The position numbers were made by a program, and so were the translations under genes. The notes under the pieces are model-generated. The model was given only the letters and a program-made list of their open reading frames with translations, was not told where the DNA came from and searched no databases. Shown here one piece after another: positions 30,053 through 41,309 of a DNA stretch of 64,000 bases. The DNA lies in assembly GCA_036250225.1 (NCBI GenBank), contig JAPZLL010000034.1, positions 342,252-406,251 of the forward strand, in the 5' to 3' direction. The stretch's first letter is position 1. Every line of letters begins with the position of its first letter. The stretch is from Cercophora sp. LCS_1 (lineage: Eukaryota; Ascomycota; Sordariomycetes; Sordariales; Lasiosphaeriaceae).

Positions 30053-30249
30053 TGCCGCTTCAAGCGGCCTGGACAGGTATTAAAATTCCCAATGGGCGTC
30101 AGCAAAAAAGTCCAAGGCCTTTTCAATAGTGCTTTAGACATTAAAACATTGAGTGAGGCATTGGAATCTTGGATTCACGCCTGTTCGATGGCTGAATATC
30201 CCGTTGACTTTTCTGTGTGTGCCATTTATTTTGTCGCAAACTTGGCGGG
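30013..30249 (+). mobile_element. MITE with 34-bp terminal inverted repeats, copy 2
   Basis: Left end aagtttgcgacaaaataatc (outer six bases missing), right end ttattttgtcgcaaacttgg then cggg at 30,249. The interior matches copy 1 at 26.65-26.87 kb. It is inserted after gatggta of the preceding gene, supplies that gene's new stop codon and probably its 3' end, and ends about 120 bp before the mitochondrial ATG of the valyl-tRNA synthetase gene. Confidence 0.8.
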
Positions 30250-30485
30250 TTCAAAAAAGCGGGTTGACTCATGCTGCAAGCCCCTCGCCGCAGAGAATTC
30301 CTGTAGCAAAACGGACCCCCCAAAAAGGCAGTGTTCCGCTCCGTTGACTCCCCCACCAGCCCTGGATGCCGATTTCGTTGTGGCGACTGGTCAGCACGAG
30401 AAAGGATTCGCTCCTTAAAGTCAGGGTCTCCTCGATTGTCGCCTTTCCATCGCCTCGACGCTTCACTTTGCAAACAACCTTGAAA

Positions 30486-33400
30486 ATGGCGGGGGAACCT
30501 CCAGCTGCGCCTGCGCCGGCCACCGATGCGCCCGCGCCCAAGAAGAATGGTGAGTTGGCATTGCTCCCGTCCTGCCACTGGGTCTGACACGGAGCTCCCG
30601 TCGCAGACAAGAAGGAGAAGGCCAGACTCGAGAAGGCCGCCAAGTTCGCCGCGAAGCAGGCCGCAAAGCAACAGCAAGCCCCGGCCGCGCAGTCGGCACC
30701 CAAAGAGAAGAAGCCCGCGGCACCCGTCCTCCCCCCTTACACCGACGAGACCCCTGAGGGCGAGAAGAAGGTCATCCAGCCCTTCGACCACCCCTACTTC
30801 TCGGCATACAACCCCTCGGCCGTCGAGTCTGCGTGGTATTCGTGGTGGGAGAAGAGCGGCTTCTTCAAGCCCGAGACACACGGCTCCCCCGAGGTCGGCA
30901 CATACGTTATTCCCCTGCCGCCGCCGAACGTCACCGGCGCACTCCACTGCGGCCACGCCCTGGCCAATTCCCTGCAGGACACGTTGATCAGATGGCACAG
31001 GCAGAGGTGAGTGTTGGTGAGGCTTTGATGGAGTCGAGACTGACGGGCTAAGGGGGTTCGCCACGCTCTGGCTGCCCGGCTGCGACCACGCTGGTATCAG
31101 CACCCAGTCTGTGGTCGAGAAGATGCTCTGGAAGAAGGAGAAGAAGACGCGTCTCGATCTCGGGCGAGAAACCTTTACCAAGCTCGTGTGGGACTGGAAG
31201 ACCGAGTACCACCAGCGCATCAACAATGCCCAGCGACTTATGGGTGGCTCGATGGACTGGAGTCGTGAAGCTTTCACCATGGACGAGAACCTCAGCGCCG
31301 CGACCATGGAGACGTTCTGCCGCCTCCACGACGAGGGTCTCATCTACCGATCCGACCGCCTGGTGAACTGGTGCACGCAGCTGAACACCGCCCTCAGCAA
31401 CCTTGAGGTCGAGAACAAGGAGATCACTGGGCGCACCCTTCTGGATGTCCCTGGATACGACAAGAAGGTTGAGTTCGGCGTGTTGACCTACTTTAAGTAC
31501 CCCATTGAGGGCTCCGAGGAGACCCTGGAGGTTGCCACAACACGTCCTGAGACCATGCTTGGAGACAGTGGCATTGCTGTGAACCCCGAGGACACCCGCT
31601 ACACACACCTTGTTGGAAAGTTTGCTCGTCACCCGTTCACCAACCGACTTCTTCCCATCGTGGCCGACACGTACGTCGACAAGGAGTTTGGTACTGGTGC
31701 CGTCAAGCTGACGCCCGCTCACGATTTCAACGATTACCAGCTTGGTCAGCGCCATAACCTCGAGTTCATCAACATCCTGAACGACAACGGAACGCTGAAC
31801 GAGAACGCCGGCAAGTTCCAGGGGCAAAAGAGGTTCGACGCTCGTTACACCGTCGTTGAGGAGCTGACAAAGCTCGGCCTCTTCACCAAGAAGGAGCCCA
31901 ACGCGATGAAGATTCCGCTCTGCGAAAAGTCCAAGGATGTCATCGAGCCGTACATGAAGCCCCAATGGTGGGTTCAGATGCGCGAGATGGCCGACGAGGC
32001 TATCAAGGTGGTCGATGAGGGCAAGATCACCATCAGCCCCGAGAGCGCAAGGAAATCATACAGGCACTGGATGACCAACATTCAGGACTGGTGTATTTCT
32101 CGGCAGCTGTGGTGGGGCCACCAAATCCCCGCCTATCGTGTCATTTTCGAGGGCGAGGATGGCTCCGAGACCAAGGAGTCCAAATGGGTTGTCGGGAGGA
32201 CAGAGGAGGAGGCCAAGGCCAAGGCCGCGGAGAAGTTCGCGGGCAAGTCATACCGCCTTGAGCGTGACCCCGACTGCCTCGATACTTGGTTCTCCTCTGG
32301 TCTCTGGCCGTTTGCCACGTTAGGGTGGCCCAAGGCCGACTCGGAGGACCTCAAGAAGTACTTCCCCACGACGACACTGGAGTCGGGCTGGGATATCCTC
32401 ACGTTCTGGATGGCGAGGATGATCATGCTCAGTCTGAAGATGACGGGCCAGATCCCCTTCCGGGAGATTTACTGCCACAGTCTTGTCCGTGACTCCGAGG
32501 GCCGCAAGATGAGCAAGTCTCTTGGCAACGTCGTGGACCCTCTCGACATTATTCGCGGCATTGAGCTTGACGCACTCCACCAAAAGCTCTTCGTTGGCAA
32601 CCTTAAGGAGGAGGAGATTGCTCGTGCCACCAAGTACCAAAAGACTGCCTTCCCTCAGGGCATTCCCGAGTGCGGAGCCGACGCCATGCGCTTCACCCTT
32701 CTCTGTAAGTCATGCCCTGCCTCATGCCACACCGTTCACTAACACGATAGCGACACAGCTTATACTACCGGCGGCGGCGATATCAACTTCGATATCAAGG
32801 TCATGGCGGCGTACCGTCGTTTCTGCAACAAGATCTACCAGGCCAGCAAGTACGTCCTCGGCAAGCTTCCTGCTGACTTTGCCCCGGCGCCCCTGAACAC
32901 GGCGGCGCTCTCCGTCCCCGAGCGCTGGATCCTGCACCGCCTCAACGAGGCTGTTCAGGGCGTCAACGACTCCCTCGAGGCACGCGAGTTCAGCAGGTCT
33001 ACAAAGATTGCGTACCAGTTCTTCTACGACCAGCTGTGCGACATTTTCATCGAGAACAGCAAGAGCCTCCTGAGTGACGGCACCCCCGAGGAGCAGAACA
33101 GCGTCCAGCAAACGCTCTACTACATTCTGCACGCCTCCATGCGTCTGCTGCATCCCTTCCTGCCCTTCCTCACCGAGGAGATTTACCAGAGGCTGCCCCG
33201 CAAGGCCGACGACGCCGTCAGCGTCATGATTGCCCCGTATCCCGAGGCTGAGCCGTCTCTGTACTTTGCGGCCGAGGCCGGGGACTACGAGATTGCCATC
33301 CAGGCCGCCGCTGGTGTCCGTTCCCTTGCCTCTGACTACAACGTCCGCTCCGGCGGCGTTGCATTCATCAAGGCCTCGACGGCCGAGAGCGCCGCCAAGG

Positions 33401-33783
33401 TCAGCTCACAGCTTGCGGACATCAAGTCTCTCAGCGGAAAGGCGATTACGGACATCAAGGTTCTTGGGGCCGATGTTGACGACGCCGCACTCCCCAGCGG
33501 ATGTGCCGTGTACGTTGTGTCTGCGGAGGTCGTGGTCCTCCTGCAGGTGGGCGGACAGATCAAGGACATCGAGGTCGAGATTAAGAAGCTCAACGACAAG
33601 CTTCAAAAGACGACCGTGTCCATTACCAAGCAGAAGGAGCTGCTCAACCGCGAGGGATTCGAGGAGAAGGTCAGCGATGCCGTCCGGACGGCAGAGAAGC
33701 AGAAGCTGGTGGACTTTGAGTCGGCGAAGCAGAATTACGAGAGGACGCTGCAGGAGTTTAGCAAGCTAAAGGTTAGCGCATAG
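30486..33783 (+). CDS. VAS1: Valyl-tRNA synthetase, cytosolic form with upstream mitochondrial start
   Basis: join(30486-30549, 30607-31006, 31053-32704, 32759-33783), 1046 residues; introns of 57, 46 and 54 nt. It charges tRNA-Val. Class I motifs: HIGH-type PPPNVTGALHCGHAL (about 127-140), WCTQLNTALSNLEVE, editing-domain TTRPETMLGDSGIAVNP, GTGAVKLTPAHDFNDY, DTWFSSGLWPFATLGWP, and KMSKS in GRKMSKSLGN (about 641-645). The tail has the anticodon-binding region and a C-terminal coiled coil (IEVEIKKLNDKLQKTTVSIT). An in-frame ATG at 30,366 adds 40 residues (MPISLWRLVSTRKDSLLKVR, then VSSIVAFPSPRRFTLQ) with the Arg/Ser/Leu make-up of a mitochondrial presequence. Yeast VAS1 likewise makes both forms from two starts. 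The N-terminal Ala/Lys-rich appendix is typical of eukaryotic ValRS. Confidence 0.95.
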
Positions 33784-33969
33784 ATGCCGTGGGCGTTTGG
33801 CGAGGGTGGATAGAATCCTAGAGAATCTGGAATCGCATCCACGAGTGGCTGTTCCGTTGTCGTGCTCGATCGCTTAGCCTAGCCTCAACAGCATTGAATG
33901 TATCTGTCATGAGTTGTGTGAGAATTGACGTTTCGACTCATCCTTGTCAGTGTTATCAGAGGTGGAATG

Positions 33970-34111
33970 AAAGACTTGTGGTCTCCACTAACAAAATCTT
34001 GCAGTTCTACTAACAGAGACTGAAGGGGGTGACCTTTGCTTCGCAGTGATCTCTGATTGGCGGCGTGTTAGTGCGCTCTTGAACGGCTATTAGTGGGAAC
34101 CACAAGTCTTT
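33970..34111. mobile_element. MITE-like element or hairpin with 22-bp inverted ends
   Basis: aaagacttgtggtctccact..aa at 33,970-33,991 is matched by ttagtgggaaccacaagtct..tt at 34,090-34,111, about 20 of 22 paired. The 98-bp middle has no coding capacity. It lies between the synthetase gene and RPL37, in the probable upstream region of RPL37. No clear target-site duplication is seen. Confidence 0.6.
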
Positions 34112-34391
34112 CCCTCCAGCACGTGGTTTGTTGGTGTGGTGTTGCCAAGATTTTGACTTTTGCCCCACCACAATTTCCTACTGTGGCAAATGTGGCTTTG
34201 AACCTACCAGCCCTAAGCAGGAATCCATCCACCCGCACATTCCCAAAATTTCGCGATCTCGAACTCACGAAAACCGCACCTCAACACCACGTCCCCTCTA
34301 GTCGCCGACGACCAAGGTAATCGCTCCCCACTGCTGCTTACTTTATTCGACAATACGAATCTAATTACTCTACAGTCTACTAACCGCCAAA

Positions 34392-35038
34392 ATGAGTACG
34401 TTCCCAATCCCCCATCCCGAAAGCCAAACCGACGTTCAATTTCCCGACATCGACAACGACGCCGACGTCGCTATTCAACACAATGCTCTCGCATACATGG
34501 AATAACGGACTGGAATTCGTGCTGACGATATGGAATAGCCAAGGGTACCTCCAGCTTCGGCAAGCGGTACGTTTTGATGGTGGAATTGCTGGTTGCCCAA
34601 CGCTGACCCTTCGACAGCCACAACAAGACCCACGGTCTCTGCAGACGATGCGGGTAAGTCGACACCGGTTCCGAAACGAACAGACGCGATCCGAGACGAG
34701 CCGGGCGAGGAAACGTCGACGTGCAAGGAGGGATGAATGTTGACCGAGTCTCGATTCTAGTCGCCGTTCGCTCCACAACCAGAAGAAGACCTGCGCCTCG
34801 TGCGGTTACCCCGCTGCCAAGATCCGCAAGTGTACGTCGAATCCAGCCGGGACGCCGCCGAATCGAGGACAGGATGCTGACCGGGATGACAGACAACTGG
34901 TCCGAGAAGGCGAAGCGCAGAAAGGTCACCGGTACCGGCCGGATGCGCTACCTCGGCACCGTTGCCCGCAAGTTCAAGAACGGCTTCCAGACTGGCACCC
35001 AGAAGGGTGCGCGGGGCGCTTTGGCTGCCTCCTCATGA
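34392..35038 (+). CDS. RPL37: 60S ribosomal protein L37 (eL37)
   Basis: join(34392-34395, 34539-34566, 34618-34653, 34761-34831, 34893-35038), 94 residues. Four introns; the first exon codes only the Met plus one base. The product starts MTKGTSSFGKRHNKTHGLCR and has the zinc-ribbon cysteines in LCRRCG and CASCGYPAAKIRK, then YNWSEKAKRRKVTGTGRMRY and NGFQTGTQKGARGA. This matches eL37 throughout, and the length is as expected. A 5'-UTR intron is likely at 34,317-34,375 (gtaatc to ctacag). Many introns close to the start are usual for fungal ribosomal-protein genes. Confidence 0.93.
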
Positions 35039-35358
35039 AGGGAGACGGCGTGATGGGTAGCGGCTGATGCGCAATGTGGACGCGGGAACGCGGGCGAAGG
35101 AAGGATCGGTTTCGGCGAGCGGTGCACGGGGGCTGGACATTTCAGGACGGACCAAAACTCCCTTTTTTTGCGGCTGCACCGCAACAACAACACATGCATG
35201 AATTTTGCGCGGAAATAGGTTCACGGTCTACATCGAGCAAAGGTCATGAAAAATGGCGTAACTGTTTGCGGACGGACACAAACGCGTCCCCCCCCCCCAG
35301 CTGCTTATGTGACCGCAAATGTGACCGCGCCGAGGCTGGATGTTCAATATCAGGGCAT
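35039..35358. other. Convergent 3' flanks of RPL37 and ELP6
   Basis: 320 bp between two converging genes, with a C10 run at about 35,289-35,298. No feature recognised. Confidence 0.5.
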
Positions 35359-36206
35359 CTACTGTCCTCGCTCAAACACGCGCGCTCCGCCGTCGCCTGC
35401 TACGTGATACAAGTACTCCCGGTCTTCCACCGAGCCGTCATCGTCCCCGCCTCTTGTGATCCTCACCACACCACCGACGTCCCTGGCCGTGCCCGTATCC
35501 AACAGCCTGAGACTGAGGACTATTCTGGCCTCATGTGCGAGCGACAACACAAGCCCAGCGTGCTCCCTCTCCAACTCCGTCCCGTGGCCCGCAACCAACG
35601 GCTCATCGGCCGCCGCAGTGACAATGGCGGCGTGTGCTTTCTGCACCGATTAGCCCCCCTCCGCCCCCCCTTCCACCTGCAAACGGGAAAACTCACCTCT
35701 CTCCACCCCATCAACATCCCCCTAACCCCCTCGTCGGTCTCGCCGGTAGCGGCAACCAAGAAATCCAGCCCGTCCACCACCAGGATTACCCTCCCTCCCC
35801 GCGCCATCTCATCCACCGCACCCCCGACAACCCGACCGACGTCCCCCAGCGCAGGACTCGCAAGCGTCCATTTCCTCTGCCCCTGCTGCGAACCCCCAGC
35901 CGCGACGGCACCGGTAAAAAGGGAACTCAGTCCGTCGACGTAGCCGAACCGTCCCTTTCTCGCTAGACCCTCCAGATCGAGACCGAGCCGGGAGGCAGAC
36001 TCCTTCCAGAAGGTGTAGTCCCTGAGAAAAGACACGACAAGGACCGCGGTTGGTTCTGAAGGTGCGGTGGCGAGGAGGGACTGGAGGTACCGGAGGACGA
36101 GCCAGTTTGTTGCGGCGCCGAGGATGGAGGTTAGGAGGGTGAGAGAGGCTGGGGGGAGGGAGGTTAGGGAGAGGTAGGGTTCTAGAAGGGGTGGTGGACG
36201 CGACAT
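35359..36206 (-). CDS. ELP6: Elongator complex subunit Elp6
   Basis: complement(35359-35640, 35697-36206), 263 residues, with a 56-nt intron in phase 0. Elp6 is a RecA-like, Walker-less subunit of the Elp456 hexamer, which helps Elongator modify wobble uridines of tRNA. Visible: PPPLLEPYLSLTSLPPASLT start, GAATNWLVLRYLQSLL, VLVVSFLRDYTFWKESASRL, GLDLEGLARKGRFGYVDGL, VILVVDGLDFLVAAT (the degenerate Walker B strand), then in exon 2 SLAHEARIVLSLRLLDTGTA and RDVGGVVRITRGG. Length fits. The short exon 2 start (KAHAAIVTAAAD) aligns with the usual VHA-x-V strand. Confidence 0.85.
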
Positions 36207-36526
36207 GACCGTGCTGTGTATTGAACTTGGGTATGTCTTTGTGGGAATTGCGCATGTGTTTTCCCCTCCTTACAAGCTGCGAAAGACCCAGGGGCTTTTT
36301 GGTGATGGTGTTGATACGACTGAAGCTTGGGAGCTTATGGCGGGGTTGAAAACTTTGGAGGGGCAGCAGTGTGGAGAACGAAGGTATGCGCTGAACAACC
36401 AGCGCTGAGCATAAATCCAAACATAAAAATTGACCATGCATCACCACCATCTAAATACATGCTATGCCTATCAAATCATATGCAATCGCTCATGACATCA
36501 TGCTGTGATAAATGCCTTCAGCCGCC
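36207..36526. other. Between ELP6 start and the MFS 3' end
   Basis: About 320 bp holding the ELP6 upstream region and the end of the minus-strand transporter transcript. Nothing else seen. Confidence 0.45.
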
Positions 36527-38567
36527 CTAAAACCTCTCCATAAAGTTCTTCCTCACCGTCCACATTCTCGCCCTCTTTCCATAGATGTACATGGGAATCG
36601 TGAAAGCCAACAGAATCAGCTGGATGACGCCAATCCAGATGAAGACCGTCTTTGCGCCGTCTGACTGAAGCCAACCCGTCACAAAAAGACTGAACACCAG
36701 CCCGTGAAAGACGTTCTTGCTAAAGTTGAGCGTCACAAGGGCCTCGCCGGCATATTGTCGGTAGCTGTCAACGCAGAACGTGATCGACGTCGTCGACCCA
36801 AGAGAGCATCCAAAGGAGATGATGCCAAAGAAAACGGTGGGCACAATCCAATGGTTATTGACCTGCGCAGACCAGCCGAATCCCATCAGGCCGATAACCG
36901 TGGTGACTGCAACCGGCGCCGCCATGACCAAGCGGAACTCGGGCTCATACAGACCTCCGTTTCGACGTGCCATTGCCTTGACAATGACGTCTGACACCTT
37001 TCCAGCAACCGCCGTGCCCAAAATACCGCCGATGAAGGGGCTGATGTAAACAAGACCGGTCTGGAGAGCGTTGAAGCTGTACGGGCGCCCTTCTCTGTAG
37101 ATGACTGCCATCGTCTCGGAAATCACAATAAGCCAACCGATAGAGCACGAGTACACCACAGCGGACCAGAGAACGGCGGGGTACGAAAACAGGATCAGCG
37201 GTCTCACGGCCACCTTGTGCCACTTGTCGTCGTTGAGGCGTCCATGGAACGGCTTGAGCTGCTGGATGAAGGACTGGGGCGGGAGCTGACGAAGCTGGCC
37301 GGTGTAGGTGCCTTGGTAGTTCATCCGGGCGCTGTAGTTTGACTGCGACTCGCTGTCTGTTCCGTCGCGTTGGGTATCGGAGCGCTCCTTGTCGTCCTTG
37401 TTAGTGCCTGTCGGTTCCGGGGCCCCGACAGCAGGCTCAGACGATTCTCCATCCTGGCCATCCGAGCCCGGCGTCTCGGCGAATCCTACGCGGGCCGTCC
37501 TCTCCCGGGCTGCTGGCTGCTCTTTGGTCGCAGCAGCATCGGAGCCTTGAGTCTCTGGACGGGCTTCGTCTGCGGGAGGCGCTATACGCATGACAGAAGG
37601 CTTCGAAGAGTACCGGCGAAAGATGCTTGGCCGCTCGGACGACTTCTTGGCCACCTTGGGAATGGGCTTGCGGTCCCAGAAACTCTCAGGGACGAAGAAG
37701 AACAGAAGAACCGTGCAGAGTGCCACGATGATTGCAACAACCCTACAATCTCGGTCAGACAGGCCCAACGGCTCGAGAAGAGGACGTACCAAAACACCCA
37801 GCGCCACCTGAGCTTCTGCATGATGGCAGCGCTCACCAACGGAACCAAATTCTTTCCACCAAGCAGCAACAGAGTGTAGATGCCAATGCGGAAAGCACGC
37901 TCATGAAGAAAGAAGATCTCGGCAATGGTCGCAGACGGGAGGCACTCGACAGGACTCACGGCGACGCCCTGAAAGATTCTCGCAATAACCAGGTTGGCGA
38001 AATTGGGAGAGAGAGCGCACCAGACAGACGTCACGATGAAAAGAGCAGCTCCAAAGAGATAGACCGGTCTCTTGCCCCAGAGAATGGCCGTCGGCGAGAA
38101 CAAAACAGAGCCGATTCCCATTCCCAGCATGTAGAGGCCGGTCGTGAGCGAGACCGTGTGAACGTCCACACCATAGTCGTCGGCCACGTCGCCGAAGCCT
38201 GCAGCAAGAATGGGCGTCATACCACCACCAACCATGCAGAACAGGCCTAGCGAGAGGAGTGCCGCATCGCGTCTCCATGCCGGCCAGTTCAGAGGATCGT
38301 TGGCCGAGTCGTCGGGCTGCGGATCCAGGATGATCTTGCCATCGGTGGTCATCTTCTTGGGGTCCTCCACCGGGGCCGGGGGCGCGATGACCGCCGTGGG
38401 GATCGAAGAGCGCGATGTCCTGGCTGGCGCATTCCGCAGGCCCAGAGGTTCGTTGCGGTCAGGAGCCAGCAAGAGGACGGATCCTGACCGTGTTAGCCCA
38501 CGCTTGTGATTGGGCGCGTCCACGCACCTGGCACCTCGACGGTTTCCCGGTCCTCCAATATGCCCAT
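36527..38567 (-). CDS. Major facilitator superfamily transporter (DHA1-like)
   Basis: complement(36527-37742, 37790-38483, 38528-38567), 649 residues; introns of 47 and 44 nt. The start MGILEDRETVEVPG joins in frame to SVLLLAPDRNEPLGL; a longer ATG at 38,574 is out of frame after splicing. Fungal DHA1 features: NDPLNWPAWRRDAALLSLGL before helix 1, the helix 2-3 loop ILWGKRPVYLFGAALFI, QGVAVSPVECLPSATIAEIF, FFLHERAFRIG, LLLGGKNLVPLVSAAIMQKL and RWRWVFW. A central cytoplasmic loop of about 170 residues is acidic and Ser-rich. The second half has six helices (for example VFFGIISFGCSLGSTTSITF). Proton-coupled efflux of drugs or polyamine-like compounds is the family role (Hol1/Caf5-like group); the substrate cannot be read from sequence. 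Confidence 0.85.
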
Positions 38568-39956
38568 GCTCCATTTCGAATTACCACCCTTCTCCCGGTC
38601 ACCTCCAGTGGCGGAGGAAGACCTTGAGAGAAGAGATCGCCATGCTCGCTTTTGGGGGGGATTCGCTATATCCGGGGCCATCCCGAGCTGCCCGTCACTC
38701 AGCTTTGCGCGCAGTAATGATGAAGTAAGAGAGATGCGACTCGTGTGCAACTTGTGCAAGGATTAGAGGGAGAAAAATGAAAAATAAAAAAATAGGGTTC
38801 AACCGATATATACACAAAAATGGTTCGGGATGTGCGATGAGGTTGAGATGGTCTCGAGATAAGCGGGTGGGATGACGGGGTTGCGCAGGCGCCGATCAGC
38901 CTATGTCTCAGTAGATCAGGAATCACGTTTGTCAAGTGCAATCAACGAACTGCAGAACTCGTTCCATTTCCAGGATTACCTGCCTGAAGGCTGCAGGAGG
39001 AACACGGGGACAGGTTCTCGGCAAGCGAGGAGGACATCAAGTGACACGCGCGGATCGAGACAGGAGCCTGAAGCGACGCTGGCACGTGCCGGGCTTGTTG
39101 CCGTTTGGACTCTCGCCCCATTGGCAAGGGTTGGCATCTCAACGACCTTCAATCCCTGATTCCTGAGAGGAGCCGCCAAGGACAGACTAAGTGAAGCTAA
39201 GAAGCGTTTCGACCAATTCTCAACCGAGGATCGTGGCGTTTTTGGATTCCGCAAGTGTTGGCAGGATCTGAAAGCGGGAAAGAGGTTCTGTATCCGCTCC
39301 AATTCAGCCTCGGCAAAGGCGACGGTGCGTGGGAATTCAGGGCATGGCGTCGACTGATAACAGCTCCCGCCTCAGGGTCCTTCCCTGTGTCTGTGGGCAG
39401 CTCGCGCAATCCCAGATGAGGCCCCGGGCCCCACAGCTTGGGATGTTTGCCGTGCGGAGTCGACATGATTCCCAATGCAACGACGGTTTGAGGGGGGTTG
39501 GGCAGGCGGCATTCTGTTGCAACGCACTACTCGTGCCCCCTCGTGCCCCGCCGGATAGAACGGCTCTGAAGCTGACGGCGGGGGAGGGGGAACATGCGGT
39601 TGGTGAAAAACCGAATCAACCAGTCTCACGTGGCTTAGCAGCGTAGTTGTGTTGTGAAGCCGTCGCCTTTTGTGGCCGACCAAGGGGAAACTACAAGGGC
39701 CAAGACCCTGAGAGGATCCTGGATGCACGATGACGCAACTCGGGGTGACTGCACGGTGGTTCTTCTTCCCCAGACCCCGGAAAATGCTCACTTCGCCAAG
39801 GTCCCCACTAAAACATTGCCAGACGGCCACTGAAAGCCCTCGGAGGTCAAAGAGACATCGCGGCAGTGCGACGCCGTTACACCCGCAATCGCCTCATGGT
39901 GCACCTAGTAAGGTGCCACGACAGTTTTCGTTTTCCCCGAACCGCAGAGCCTCACC
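38568..39956. other. Intergenic, 1.4 kb
   Basis: Contains the divergent upstream regions of the MFS gene (minus) and the thioredoxin-like gene (plus). An A-rich tract lies at 38,770-38,820. No protein or RNA gene is recognised. Confidence 0.45.
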
Positions 39957-40582
39957 ATGCATTCCTTGTCTCGACGCCTCGTCCCTGGAGCCAAGGCTGG
40001 TTTCACGTGCAGGCCGTTGGCTGTCCCACGATCGCGTGCCTCCTTTTCGACGTCGCACACGCTCTGCGCGCAAAACCAGCTGTTTTCTCCGTAAGTCCTG
40101 TCGGCGTGTCTGTGGATCTCGGGCTGACTCCGCTGCCGTGGAGGGTCCGCAACCTCGACCAGTTTCACACCTACCAGCTCCTCTCGTCCTCGTCCCGGAC
40201 ACCCCTCATCACGCTCTGGACGACCAATTGGTGCTCGACATGCCGAGTGGTCACGCCTCTTCTTGTCGAGCTCATTCAGTCCGGCGTGGGCGAGGCTGAG
40301 GGGGGCGTTGGGTTTTGCACGGTCGAGTATGACGCGCCGGACGTGATGACTGCCGGGCTTGGTCTGACCTACATGATCAACTCCATCCCGACCCTCCTCA
40401 GCTTTGATGCTCAAGAGGCTCAGGTCGAGACCAAGGTGGCAGATGGCAAGAAGCTATCAGATCGCAGGTTTCTGGAGGAATGGATCCGGAACGAAGCAAG
40501 ACGGCACGGAGATCGCGGCGGCGGCGGCGGCCCTGGTGGAAACCCACTCAAGGTTTTTGGTGCGTTGTTTGGCAAGTCATAG
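39957..40582 (+). CDS. Mitochondrial thioredoxin-like protein
   Basis: join(39957-40090, 40144-40582), 190 residues; 53-nt intron in phase 2. The N-terminus MHSLSRRLVPGAKAGFTCRP, then PRSRASFSTSHTL is a good mitochondrial presequence with a likely cleavage near FST. The thioredoxin fold has LITLWTTNWCSTCRVVTPLL, with the redox pair WCSTC (thioredoxin normally WCGPC), and the cis-Pro region in YMINSIPTLLSFD. The C-terminus has EEWIRNEARRHG and a Gly-rich stretch. CSTC suggests a redox-active but altered potential. A disulfide reductase or chaperone role in mitochondria is inferred. Confidence 0.8.
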
Positions 40583-40818
40583 CCAACCGCTGCGAGGATG
40601 TATCCGACCAGCGTTCCTCGACATCAGTGGCCTCCCCAGGTTGGAACTACGAGAAGAGGTTTGGGATTGGTACCACCAACCGCATTGGGCGGCTTGGCAT
40701 CAACACAAAAGACTGATGTGGAAGACGACTTGGTTTTCTTCTTGCTGTGTCTGTCTTCTGCTTACATTTGCTTGCTGGATTCACCAAGCTACGACATGCA
40801 CCGTCCGCCTCGGAGGAG

Positions 40819-41309
40819 TCAAGGCTGATAGAAAACCTCCTCCACTGGCTTCCACCGCGACGGCTCACCGGACTCGCTGCCCTTTGCGCCCAGAACGAGG
40901 GTCTCCTGGAAAGAATCGGTCATCCTCCGCCTGTCAACGTGTCAGATGAAGCCTCAACGCTCGGGACGGCACATACCACTCCCGCACCTTGGGATTCTCG
41001 CGCATCTTTTCCATGTCGCCTTCAAAGTCATAGCCGACATACTTGAAGCTGGCAAACAGGTAACCGGAGTCAGGATCATGGAGGATGCTATCTATATGTA
41101 CGGTTATGTCAGCTAGACTGGACAACAGACGGACAGGACGAAGATGCCGTACAGTCCCGGATGTCGCAATCCTTGATCTGCTTCAGAACCTCGGGCCAAA
41201 CGGCAGCATGCACTTCCTTGTACTTATCAACATGCTCGGGCTTCAGCTTGACGACCGAGTCCTCAGAGAAAGCTCCGTCTTGGGAGCTCTGAGCTGATCT
41301 CGGTGTCGG
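40819..41309 (-). CDS. L-rhamnose mutarotase-like protein (5' end unresolved)
   Basis: Exons complement(40819-40930, 40977-41091, 41153-41309 open). Spliced, they read VVKLKPEHVDKYKEVHAAVW, PEVLKQIKDCDIRD, YSILHDPDSGYLFASFKYVG, DFEGDMEKMRENPKVREW, MTDSFQETLV and a closing RWKPVEEVFYQP. This is the small dimeric ferredoxin-like fold of L-rhamnose mutarotase (about 105-110 residues), which interconverts anomers of L-rhamnose. The catalytic-type His (EVHAAVWPE) is kept. Introns are 46 and 61 nt. The frame upstream of VVKLK is open to 41,309 but has no ATG, and the usual R-x-A/V-Q strand is missing, so either a 5' exon was not found or the gene is 5'-truncated. Confidence 0.65.

Noticed and set aside
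31048..31965. 305-codon minus-strand frame
   Set aside because: Shadow of the valyl-tRNA synthetase exon 3; no family resemblance.
36204..36408. Short plus-strand frame MTVLCIELGYVFVG
   Set aside because: Overlaps the ELP6 start antisense and has no support.
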